Of a stretch of DNA of 21,584 bases, positions 8,111-15,368 are shown in pieces (within the stretch, counting starts at the first letter, position 1; each line of letters begins with the position of its first letter). The position numbers and the translations under genes are program-made. The notes below the pieces were generated by a model. It saw only the letters and a program-made list of their open reading frames with translations, searched no databases and was not told the origin of the DNA. The DNA comes from Chloroflexota bacterium (lineage in GTDB: Bacteria > Chloroflexota > Limnocylindria > Limnocylindrales > CSP1-4), in contig JAGDMV010000038.1 in NCBI GenBank assembly GCA_017860675.1, forward strand, positions 1 to 21,584. Direction: 5' to 3'.

Positions 8111-9111
8111 GCGGCCCCGCCCGCGTCGACGTGCAGCTGGCCGGGACCGTCTTCCTGGACGTGGTCTTCACCGGTCTGGCCGGGCCGCCTGTTCCCGGGC
8201 GGGAGGTCAAGACGACGGAGCTGGGCATCTCGCCGGGCGGGAGCGCCAACATCGCCGTCGCCCTTCGCCGGCTCGGCCTGTCGGTCCGGCTCGATGCGGC
8301 ATTCGGCGCGGACCTCCATGCCGGCTACCTGTGGCGAACGCTGGAGGCCGAGGGCGTCGACCTGTCGGGCTCTCGTCGCTTCGCCGGCTGGGTCACCCCG
8401 ATCACGGTCTCGCTCGTCTACGGCGCCGACCGGAGCATGGTCACCTACGAGCGACCGGAGCCCCAGCCGGTGGTGAGCTTCCTCGAGCCAGGTGCCCCGT
8501 TGGCACGCTCGCTCCTTGCCTGGCTCGGCCCGGAGTCGCCGGCATGGCTTGCGCGGGCCCGAGCGCAGGGAGCGATGGTCTTCGCCGACGTGGGCTGGGA
8601 CCAGTCGGAGCGCTGGGCGGTCGAGGATCTCGCCGGGCTGGCCCACGCCGATGTCTTCCTGCCCAACTGCGACGAGGCCATGGCCTACACGCGGGCCTCG
8701 TCTCCGGAGGCTGCCGCCATGGCGCTGGCTGCGCGCGTTCCCCTGGCGGTGGTCAAGTGCGGGGCAAGCGGCGCGATCGCCTGCCGGGCAGGTTCGACCA
8801 GCCTCGTCTGCGAGCCGGCGATCACGGTGGAAGCGATCGACCCGACGGGCGCCGGCGACGTCTTCGATGCGGCCTTCATCTTCGGCACCCTGGCCGGCTG
8901 GCCTGTCCCCGAGGCCATGCGCTTCGGCAACCTGTGTGCCGGGCTGTCCGTGCGCCACCACGGCGGCTCGCTGGCCGCGCCCTGCTGGGCGGAGATCGCC
9001 GAGTGGCTTCGGCTTAACCCACGAGCGGCGGCACGCTACGCTTTCCTGGAGCCGTTCCTGGGCCAGGCAGCGCAGGGCCCGATGCCCCAGCGGGCGCGAC
9101 CGACGATCTGA
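8107..9111 (+). CDS. PfkB family carbohydrate kinase
   Basis: A 334-residue ribokinase-fold sugar or nucleoside kinase. The N-terminal substrate motif GG-x-x-N is present (SPGGSANIAVALRRLG, G44-G45-N48), and the C-terminal signature is DPTGAGDVFDAAF with the catalytic base D251 and the anion hole GAGD (248-251). VKCGASGAIA precedes it as in active members. The phosphate acceptor sugar cannot be named. The GTG start overlaps the GH4 stop (GTGA), so kinase and glycosidase are probably made together. The gene is followed after 38 bases by a sugar-binding lipoprotein gene. A likely role is phosphorylation of the imported sugar or of the GH4 product. Confidence 0.9.
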   Translation: MSGPARVDVQLAGTVFLDVVFTGLAGPPVPGREVKTTELGISPGGSANIAVALRRLGLSVRLDAAFGADLHAGYLWRTLEAEGVDLSGSRRFAGWVTPITVSLVYGADRSMVTYERPEPQPVVSFLEPGAPLARSLLAWLGPESPAWLARARAQGAMVFADVGWDQSERWAVEDLAGLAHADVFLPNCDEAMAYTRASSPEAAAMALAARVPLAVVKCGASGAIACRAGSTSLVCEPAITVEAIDPTGAGDVFDAAFIFGTLAGWPVPEAMRFGNLCAGLSVRHHGGSLAAPCWAEIAEWLRLNPRAAARYAFLEPFLGQAAQGPMPQRARPTI

Positions 9112-9134
9112 TGAGCGTGTCGGTCCGATCAGCT

Positions 9135-9140
9135 AGGAGG
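9135..9140 (+). promoter_or_regulatory. Strong Shine-Dalgarno for the solute-binding protein gene
   Basis: AGGAGG lies 9 bases before the ATG at 9150. It is one of the strongest ribosome binding sites in the window, as expected for an abundant binding protein, and fixes the start. Confidence 0.8.
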
Positions 9141-9149
9141 AGTGCACCG

Positions 9150-10575
9150 ATGAGACACGAGGGAACCCGGGTCCCGATCCTGCGGGCAGGCGCCCTGCTG
9201 CTGACGGCGGGCCTGCTGGCCGCCGCCTGCACGACCGCGGCCAGCCCGACCCCGGCCCCGGCGACGGAGGCCCCGACGACCGCCCCCACGACCGCCCCGG
9301 CGACGGAGGCCCCGACGACCGCCCCGACGGAAGCCCCTGCCGGCTCCTACGAGGCCTGCGCGTCCGCGGCCACGACCCCGATCACGCTCAAGGTCTGGGA
9401 CCAGGAGGTCCGCGAGGGCATCGGCGATGCCATCGAGCAGCTCAACGGCGAGTTCACCGCGGCCAACCCGGGGGTCACCATCAACCGCCAGCAGCAGAGC
9501 TTCGAAGACCTCAAGAAGACGGTGAAGCTCGCCCTGGCCGACCCGAACGGCCCTGACGTCGCCCAGGTCAACCAGGGCCGGCCGGACATGGGCGCGGCCG
9601 TCGGGGCCGGCCTGCTCCTGCCGCTCACCGACTACGCCGCGAAGTACGGCTGGACCGAGGGCCCGCAACAGCTTCAGCGACGACGGCAAGACCTTTGGCA
9701 CCGGCACCCTCTACGGCGTCTCGGTCACCGGGGAGATCGTGGGCCTGTTCTACGACAAGAACCTGGCCACCAAGTACGGCCTGACGGAGCCTCCCGCGAC
9801 GTTCGCCGATCTGGTGCAGCAGCTCGACACGGTCAAGGCCGGCGGCGACGTGCCGATCACCTTCGGGGCGCTCGACGACGCCGGCATCCAGATGTACGCC
9901 TCGATCCTCGAGACGCTGGTCACGCCCCAGTGGCTGGACGACTTCATCTACGGCCGCAACAACATCTCCTTCAACACGCCAGAGACGATCCAGGCGGCGA
10001 AGACCCTGGTGGACTTCGTCGACAAGGGCTACTTCACCAAGGGCTACGAGGGCATCAAGGGCGACGACGCGGCGAAGCTGTTCGCCGCCGGCGAGGGCGC
10101 CTACTTCTGGCAGGGTTCCTGGTACGGGCCGACCCTGACCGGGGCCGCCGGCGAGAACTTCGGTTTCATCCGGACCCCGCCGCAGGCGGCGGGCGGCTCG
10201 GCCCTGTCCATCGGCGGCGTCGGCCTGCCCTGGTCGATCCGCAAGACGAGCGCCAACCCCGACTGCGCCGCCGCCTACCTCGACTGGATCACCAGCGACC
10301 ACGCCATGGCGCTGGTGGCCGGCCTCGGCGTCCTGCCGGGTCATGCCGCGGAGGGTGCGACCGGCACGAGCGCACTGTTCAACGAGATGGCGGCCGCCTT
10401 CGCCGACGCCAGCAGCAAGAACGAGGTCGGCCACTATATCGATTGGGCGTTCCCGACGGGCTTTGACACCTTCCTGGACAACCTGGCTCTGCTGTATGCC
10501 AAGAAGGTCACCCCTGAGCAGTTTGTGGCCAACATCGACAAGGAGTACCAGGCCTTTCTGGCGACCCTGAAGTAG
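9150..10575 (+). pseudogene. Sugar ABC solute-binding lipoprotein, frameshifted near 9660
   Basis: Binds sugar outside the membrane and delivers it to the two downstream permeases. The N-terminal part has a lipoprotein signal (LLLTAGLLAAAC, lipidated C27), a Thr/Pro/Ala-rich linker, and a MalE-like start (ITLKVWDQEV). Frame is lost near 9655-9664. Upstream it reads KYGWTE; downstream the next frame reads RNSFSDDGKTFGTG, then GEIVGLFYDKNL, and continues to a stop at 10573-10575. A few residues usual in this family between these blocks seem missing, so the cause is a small indel (one base gained, or a deletion not divisible by three). Joined, the product would be about 474 residues. Everything else is intact with good codon bias, so either a very recent mutation or a sequencing or assembly error is likely. 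Unjoined, the first frame ends at 10466. Confidence 0.85.
9255..9325 (+). repeat. 39-bp period tandem repeat in lipoprotein linker
   Basis: Two identical 32-base copies (9255-9286 and 9294-9325) are offset by 39 bases, i.e. 13 codons, keeping frame. They encode the PATEAPTTAPTTA-type linker between the lipidated Cys and the binding domain. This is a slippage-prone stretch that could vary in length between strains. Confidence 0.85.
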
Positions 10576-10580
10576 GGGAG

Positions 10581-10594
10581 CGGGAGCAGTCCCG
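10581..10594 (+). other. Intercistronic hairpin between binding protein and permease
   Basis: CGGGA-GCAG-TCCCG forms a perfect 5-bp stem with a 4-base loop, beginning 6 bases after the solute-binding protein stop and 36 bases before the permease start. There is no T-tract, so it is more likely a partial attenuator or mRNA-stabilising hairpin that raises the binding protein over the permeases, as in malE-malF, than a full terminator. Confidence 0.4.
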
Positions 10595-10629
10595 GACCGG
10601 CAGGCAAGAACCGGGCCAAGGACAGCATC

Positions 10630-11514
10630 GTGCGACGGCCGGGCGAGCGGGCGTGGTGGCCCTACGCCTTCATCGCCCCAGCCTTCGCCGTCTACCTGGC
10701 CTTCGTCTTCCTGCCGGTCCTCGACACCGTTCGCTACAGCTTCACCCAGTGGGACGGGCTCACCGCGCCCGTCTTCATCGGCATCGACAACTACGTCCGG
10801 GCCGTGACCGACCCGGTCTTCCTCCAGAGCCTGGGCAACAACCTCGCCCTCACCTTCTGGTTCTGTCTCCTGCCGATCGCGATTGGCCTCGTGATCACCT
10901 CGCTGATCGCTCGGTCCGGGCTGCCCGGGGCCTGGTTCTTTCGCACGGCCGCATTCCTGCCCTACGTCCTCAGCCTCGTCGTGGTCGGCGTGGCCTGGGG
11001 CTGGATCTACTCGCCGGTTTTCGGGCCGCTCAACCAGTTCCTGGAGGCGATCGGCCTGAGCGACCTCGCCCGGCCTTGGCTCGGGGACTTCGACACGGCC
11101 CTGCCGGCCGTCGGGGTGATCGGGACCTGGGTCCAGTACGGCTTCGTCACCATCCTCATGGTGGCCGGGGTCCAGAAGATCGACGAGCAGCTCTACGAAG
11201 CCGCGCGGCTCGACGGCGCCTCCTCTTGGCAGCAGTTCCGCAACGTGACCCTGCCCGGCCTTCGCAATGAGATCACGGTCGCCCTCGTGTTCACCCTGAT
11301 CGCCAGCTTCCGGGTGTTCGACCTGATCTTCGTCCTGACCAAGGGCGGCCCGGCGAACCAGACGAGCGTTCTCTCGTTCATCGTCTACAAGAACGCCTTC
11401 CAGTACAACGCGCTCGGCTACGCCGCGGCGATGGCGGTGATCCTGACTGCGATCATCCTGGTCATCTCGGTCTTCGTCGTCCGCTGGCGCGAGCGCGAGG
11501 GGGCGGCGGCGTGA
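10630..11514 (+). CDS. Sugar ABC transporter permease, MalF/UgpA type
   Basis: A 294-residue inner-membrane permease of the CUT1 family with about six transmembrane segments, the first at YAFIAPAFAVYLAFVFLPVL. The EAA loop that docks the ATPase is visible as YEAARLDGA (189-197), followed by the typical TLPGLRNEI. The N-terminal half has the FTQWDG and FIGIDNYVRA patterns of MalF-type subunits. GTG 10630 is chosen because AAGGA lies 7 bases upstream and the frame directly enters the first membrane segment. It overlaps the next permease by GTGA. No ATP-binding subunit gene is adjacent, so a shared MsmK/MsmX-type ATPase encoded elsewhere is probably used. Confidence 0.93.
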   Translation: MRRPGERAWWPYAFIAPAFAVYLAFVFLPVLDTVRYSFTQWDGLTAPVFIGIDNYVRAVTDPVFLQSLGNNLALTFWFCLLPIAIGLVITSLIARSGLPGAWFFRTAAFLPYVLSLVVVGVAWGWIYSPVFGPLNQFLEAIGLSDLARPWLGDFDTALPAVGVIGTWVQYGFVTILMVAGVQKIDEQLYEAARLDGASSWQQFRNVTLPGLRNEITVALVFTLIASFRVFDLIFVLTKGGPANQTSVLSFIVYKNAFQYNALGYAAAMAVILTAIILVISVFVVRWREREGAAA

Positions 11515-12461
11515 CCCCGCCGCCGCGGGTGGAGGAGGGAACGTCCACCCCGGAGCCGCGGGGCGGCCCGGGTGTGGCGCGCCGCCGGCGCGGGCCCGTG
11601 TCGACCGCCGGGGTCCGGTTCGGAGCAGACGCCCCGGTGACGCCGTACTGGCGGGTCGCGGCCGGCTACGGCGTGCTGCTCCTGATGGCCTTCGTCTCGC
11701 TCTACCCCGTGGTCACCATCTGGATCACCGGCTTCAAGACCGACGCCGAGCTGCTCATGGGGTTCTTCGCCCTGCCAGAGACGTGGCACCCGGAGAACTT
11801 CGTGACGGCCTGGAACACCGGCCACTTCGGCACCTTCTTCGCCAACTCGGTGATCGTCGTCGTACCGGTCGTCCTCGTCTCGCTGGTGCTGTCCACCCTG
11901 GCCGGCTTCGGCTTCGCCCGCTGGCGCTTCCGCGGCTCGACGCTGATCTTCTTCGTCCTGCTGCTCGGCCTGATGGTCCCCTTCGAAGGGGTCATCATCC
12001 CGCTCTACTACTACATGAAGGCGCTTGGCCTGCTGAACAGCTACTGGGCCCTGATCCTGCCCCAGATCGGGATGTCGGTCGCCTTCGGCACGTTCTGGAT
12101 GCGGGCCTTCTTCCTGACCGCCGAGCCCGAGCTGCTCGACGCAGCCGCGGTCGACGGGGCGAACCCGCTCCAGGCACTGGTCCGGGTCATGCTGCCGCTC
12201 GCCGGCCCGGCCCTGCTCACCCTCGGCGTGCTGTTCTTCACCTGGACCTGGAACGAGTTCCTGCTAGCCCTGGTGCTTGTCTCCGACACCTCGGTGCGGA
12301 CGCTGCCCGTCGGTCTTGGCTTCTTCGTCGGCCAGCACTCGGCCGACGTGACCCTGCTGGCCGCCGGCGCGACCATCGTGTCCGTGCCGATCGTGATCGT
12401 CTTCATCGTCTTCCAGCGCAACTTCATCCGGGGTATGGTGGGCGGCGCGCTGAAAGGGTAG
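11511..12461 (+). CDS. Sugar ABC transporter permease, MalG type
   Basis: A 316-residue partner permease with about six membrane segments. The cytoplasmic N-terminus is unusually long (about 45 residues, Pro/Arg-rich) before the first segment (YGVLLLMAFVSLYPVV). The EAA loop reads LDAAAVDGA (209-217), so the usual Glu is Asp, followed by VMLPLAGPAL. FFTWTWNEFLLALVL and the C-terminal FQRNFIRGMVGGALKG are classic for MalG-type subunits. The GTG at 11511 overlaps the preceding stop. A later start, such as the GTG at 11638 (VTPYWRV), would remove the odd N-terminus. It is the last gene of the sugar operon; the next gene is convergent. Confidence 0.92.
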   Translation: MTPPPRVEEGTSTPEPRGGPGVARRRRGPVSTAGVRFGADAPVTPYWRVAAGYGVLLLMAFVSLYPVVTIWITGFKTDAELLMGFFALPETWHPENFVTAWNTGHFGTFFANSVIVVVPVVLVSLVLSTLAGFGFARWRFRGSTLIFFVLLLGLMVPFEGVIIPLYYYMKALGLLNSYWALILPQIGMSVAFGTFWMRAFFLTAEPELLDAAAVDGANPLQALVRVMLPLAGPALLTLGVLFFTWTWNEFLLALVLVSDTSVRTLPVGLGFFVGQHSADVTLLAAGATIVSVPIVIVFIVFQRNFIRGMVGGALKG

Positions 12462-12472
12462 AGGCGGCGCCC

Positions 12473-12495
12473 CCGGGGGCGGGCCGTGCGCCCGG
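12473..12495 (+). terminator. Weak GC-rich hairpin after the sugar operon
   Basis: A stem of five plus two base pairs can form (77-81 of this block with CGCCC, loop of 7, two bulged G), beginning 12 bases after the permease stop. It lies in the 53-base gap between two convergent genes where termination is expected, but no T-tract follows. A perfect 14-base palindrome of C and G at 12468-12481 overlaps it. Confidence 0.25.
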
Positions 12496-12514
12496 TGCGC
12501 TGGCTGGCGCGGGT

Positions 12515-12892
12515 TCAGTTCAGGCGGGTCGAGTCGTCGCCGTTCGTGCCCGCCGGGATGTCCACGAACACGCCGCGGTAGTCTGCACCGGCCAGGCCCC
12601 CCATCGCCTCGAACTCGTCCTCGGTGGCGATCAGGAAGTTGTCGTCCTCCTCGGTGGAGACGTTGACCGCCGCCACGATCCGCTCGTCGGAGACGAAGAT
12701 GAAGTCGTGCTCGCGCTCCAGCTCGACGGCGATCGCCTCGATCAGCGTATCCTCCGCGAAATCGTCCTGGATCCGGCGCCGGATCGACTGCACGAGATCG
12801 AAGAAGTCCTCCGGCGACACCTCGTCCTCGCGGGCCAGGATCACGTCGGAGTAGAGGTCGTCATCGCCCTCGTGGAGCTCGTAGAAGTACAC
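12515..12892 (-). CDS. Small acidic protein of unknown function
   Basis: A 125-residue protein I do not recognise. It is strongly acidic, with clusters such as HEGDDDLYSD, STEEDDNF and ATEDEFEAMGG. The middle (SPEDFFDLVQSIRRRIQDDF) looks like an amphipathic helix, followed by alternating strands (EAIAVELERE, FIFVSDERIVAAVNV). It has no signal peptide or membrane segment and so is probably cytosolic. The GTG at 12892 is chosen because GAGGAG lies 5 bases upstream and a TATACT box lies about 48 bases upstream. The open frame extends further upstream, but that part opposes the kinase gene and has no protein-like character. It is convergent with the permease gene and divergent from the second kinase. 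Confidence 0.75.
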   Translation of the reverse strand: MYFYELHEGDDDLYSDVILAREDEVSPEDFFDLVQSIRRRIQDDFAEDTLIEAIAVELEREHDFIFVSDERIVAAVNVSTEEDDNFLIATEDEFEAMGGLAGADYRGVFVDIPAGTNGDDSTRLN

Positions 12893-12931
12893 GCCGTCTC
12901 CTCTGCCGGGGCCATCGAGCTGGCACGTCCC

Positions 12932-14053
12932 GTGGGGCCAGTATACGGCGGTGCCCTCGGCCCCCCAGCCGGGCTCCTCCCCGGCGCGGCGGCCGAGCCC
13001 GCTGCCGAGGAGGCCGCCGGCGAGGCTCGCGGCGCCCCCTGCGTTGTCGTGGTCGGGTCGGCAAGCCGTGACCTGGACGCGACCGACCCCCGCGGCTGGC
13101 GGCTGGGCGGGGGCGTCTCGTACGGGGCGCTCACGCTCGCCCGGCTGGGCGTGCGGACCGCCGCGCTCATCGGCGTCGACGCCGAGGCGGCGACGGCCTG
13201 GGAGCTGGGCCTCCTCCGCGACGCCGGCGTCGACCTGGTCCCGGTCCGGCTGGCCGGCGGACCGGTCTTCGACAACCGCGAGACGCCGGACGGGCGGGTC
13301 CAGTGGTGCCACCAGCCGGGCCAGCCGATCCCGGTCGGGTTCATCCCGCCGGGCTGGCGCCGGGCCCCGGCCTGGCTGCTGGCGCCCGTCGCCGACGAGC
13401 TGCCCGACGGCTGGGCGGCGATCCCGGCCGGCGCCGTCGTCGCCCTCGGCTGGCAGGGCCTGCTGCGCGAGCTCGCGGCGGGCGAGCGGGTCCGGGCCCG
13501 GCCACCTGCGCCGCGGCCGCTGGTCCACCGGGCCGACCTCGTCTCCCTCTCCGTCCACGACGTCGGTGGCCACCCTGTCCTGGCCGACGTGCTCGCACCG
13601 CTGCGGCCGGGAGCGCTGTGCACGCTGACCCGGGGTCCGAACGGCGGCCTGGCCATCATCGTCCGCCGAGACCGTCCGCGGCCGCGCCTGCGCCGCTACC
13701 GCGCCTTTCCGGCGGTCGAGGTCGACGCCGTCGGGGCCGGCGACGTCTTCCTGGCCGGTCTGCTGGCGGCCAGGGTGATTCCCGCGCTGGCCGGCCAGGT
13801 GCCGCGGCTCGGGATGGCGCTGCAGTTCGCGGCGGCGGCCGCGGCCGTCCACGTCACGCGACGAGGGTTAAGCGGGGTGCCGACGCTGGCCGAGGTCCGT
13901 CGCCGGCTTGCCTCGCCCTGGACGGCAGATGCCGGCGGCGGAGCTGGCGACCGCCGACCGGCGGCGGCAGGGGACCCGCCCGAAGCACCCGGCGGCGCGG
14001 GCCGGCCATCGCCCGAGGGCGGCGAACCGCTCAGCCCACCCGGCGGAGCCTGA
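12932..14053 (+). CDS. PfkB family carbohydrate kinase, second copy
   Basis: A ribokinase-fold kinase. Strand 1 is CVVVVGSASRDLD and the N-terminal Gly motif is GGGVSYGALTLARLG. The catalytic signature is VDAVGAGDVFLAGLL, with GAGD at 268-271 and catalytic D271. Asn of the usual GG-x-x-N motif is not present, so the substrate differs from that of the kinase at 8107. The start is uncertain: GTG 12932 keeps the first strand complete (373 residues) but overlaps the opposing promoter, while GTG 13049 gives 334 residues and clips the strand. No good ribosome binding site precedes either. The last ~45 residues are low-complexity Pro/Gly/Ala, and the end overlaps the convergent nuclease gene by 23 bases. 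Confidence 0.75.
   Translation: MGPVYGGALGPPAGLLPGAAAEPAAEEAAGEARGAPCVVVVGSASRDLDATDPRGWRLGGGVSYGALTLARLGVRTAALIGVDAEAATAWELGLLRDAGVDLVPVRLAGGPVFDNRETPDGRVQWCHQPGQPIPVGFIPPGWRRAPAWLLAPVADELPDGWAAIPAGAVVALGWQGLLRELAAGERVRARPPAPRPLVHRADLVSLSVHDVGGHPVLADVLAPLRPGALCTLTRGPNGGLAIIVRRDRPRPRLRRYRAFPAVEVDAVGAGDVFLAGLLAARVIPALAGQVPRLGMALQFAAAAAAVHVTRRGLSGVPTLAEVRRRLASPWTADAGGGAGDRRPAAAGDPPEAPGGAGRPSPEGGEPLSPPGGA
12934..12968 (-). promoter_or_regulatory. Candidate promoter of the small acidic protein gene
   Basis: On the minus strand TATACT (12945-12940) is followed by GGCCCC. This 12-base string is identical to the one before ftsH (21046-21057). In both places a GGNNGGGG string ends exactly 17 bases upstream, where a -35 would lie, though it is not TTGACA-like. 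The expected start site is about 41 bases before the GTG at 12892. Confidence 0.45.
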
Positions 14054-15368
14054 GCCGCAGCCGCCGCCTCCGGGCCGCGAGGTCAGCCTCCGCGGCCGGG
14101 TCCGGTCTGCCGAGGAGGCGCCCACGCTCCAGCGCCCGCTCAGCTGCCTCGGTCGCGCGGAGGGCAGCGGCGGGGTCGCCCCGGCGATGCTCATGGATCT
14201 TGGCGCACTCGACCCAGGCCCGTGCCGAAGCTCTTCCCCCGGTCGTGGCGACCGCCTCCCAGGCGGCCAGGGCGTCGTCGGTCCGGCCGAGTCGGCCGAG
14301 CGTGCGCGCCCGCTCGGCGCGGATGCGGTTCCGGCCGATCGTGCCCGGAGCGGGGGAGCGTGCGCCGAAGGGCCACGCTTCGGTGCCGAAGGCCGGCGGC
14401 CGCCAGCCGGCATCGGCCTCGTCCAGGCAGGCGAGAGCCTCCTCGTGGCGACGCTCGCGCGTATAGCCCCGGGCGAGCCCCAGCAGGTCGCCGGCCGGCG
14501 CCGCGCGTCGCTCGACCGGATCGGCGTAGCGGACGTCGAGGTGGACGAGCAGCCGCCCCAGCGAACGGACGTCCTCGGCGTTGTGGGCGATGATCGGCAG
14601 CAGGGGCGCGACATCCCCATCGCGGAGGAAGGCGAGGTAGCGGCCGGGGATCTCCCAGCCGGCCACGTCCTCCTCGCGCAGGACGCCGAGCATCTCCCGC
14701 TCGACGGTGGCCAGGCGAGCGTCGCCCAGGCGGTGCCGGAAGATGCGCCGGACGTGGGGCAGCAGGTCGAGCATGCCGGCATGGCGCGGCGCCGGCCGGC
14801 GCAGCAGGCGGTAGCGGGTGACCAGGAGGGGCCAGTCGAACCCGCGGCCGTTGTAGGTCACCAGCCAGCAGTCGGCCGGGATGGCCGCCTCGAGCGCGGC
14901 CAGCAGGGCGGGCTCGTCGGCATGATCGGGGAGCACGAGCTGGAGCTGGCGGAAGCTCGATCCCTCCCACCAGCCCAGGCCGACAAGCCAGGCGACGGTC
15001 CCGGTGGCCGTGCCGAGCCCGGTCGTCTCGGTATCGAGACAGACGAGAGGCACGTCCGGGCCGGGGTGGCCGGGCAGCCCGGCCAGGCGGCTGCGGTCGA
15101 GCGGCAGCTCGATCACGTCCGGCTCGCGGCGCACGAAGGTGCCCCCGTCGCCGGCTGCCGGCTCGCCGTCCACGGCGGCCGCCAGGCGCTCTGCGACGGC
15201 CCGGCGCCGGACCGCAGCCGCGGCCTCGTCGAGCGGTGGCCACGAGCACGAGTCCGAGCGGACGCCCTCGGCGCCATCCGCGTCGAGGCCGGCCGATGCG
15301 GCCGCGATCTCGCGCAGGCGGGCAGCCCGGAAGGCCGCCAGCCGGCGCTCGAGGGTGTCGGCGTTCAT
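14031..15368 (-). CDS. mrfB: MrfB/YprB-like DEDD exonuclease with C-terminal helical region
   Basis: A 445-residue RNase H-like nuclease (RNase_H_2, PF13482 type). Metal-binding acidic residues are visible in LDTETTG (D112, E114), YNGRGFDWP (D178) and IIAHNAEDV (H262, D266), the DEDDh-like arrangement reported for B. subtilis MrfB. The C-terminal third (about 285-445) is Ala/Arg-rich helical repeats with LARGYTRERRHEEALACLDEA, consistent with the TPR region of MrfB. The ATG at 15368 overlaps the stop of the upstream helicase gene (ATGA), so the two are translationally coupled. In B. subtilis the MrfA-MrfB pair repairs mitomycin C adducts without UvrABC; the same role here is inferred from gene order and domains. 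Confidence 0.88.
   Translation of the reverse strand: MNADTLERRLAAFRAARLREIAAASAGLDADGAEGVRSDSCSWPPLDEAAAAVRRRAVAERLAAAVDGEPAAGDGGTFVRREPDVIELPLDRSRLAGLPGHPGPDVPLVCLDTETTGLGTATGTVAWLVGLGWWEGSSFRQLQLVLPDHADEPALLAALEAAIPADCWLVTYNGRGFDWPLLVTRYRLLRRPAPRHAGMLDLLPHVRRIFRHRLGDARLATVEREMLGVLREEDVAGWEIPGRYLAFLRDGDVAPLLPIIAHNAEDVRSLGRLLVHLDVRYADPVERRAAPAGDLLGLARGYTRERRHEEALACLDEADAGWRPPAFGTEAWPFGARSPAPGTIGRNRIRAERARTLGRLGRTDDALAAWEAVATTGGRASARAWVECAKIHEHRRGDPAAALRATEAAERALERGRLLGRPDPAAEADLAARRRRLRLRLRRVG

Noticed and set aside
9650..9670. Programmed ribosomal frameshift in the binding-protein gene
   Set aside because: No slippery heptamer or downstream pseudoknot is evident, and family residues appear to be missing at the site, which fits an indel better.
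12951..13628. Alternative plus-strand frame beginning GTG at 12951, seven bases after a TATACG box
   Set aside because: The frame is not that of the kinase and its product is Pro/Arg/Ser-rich without motifs.
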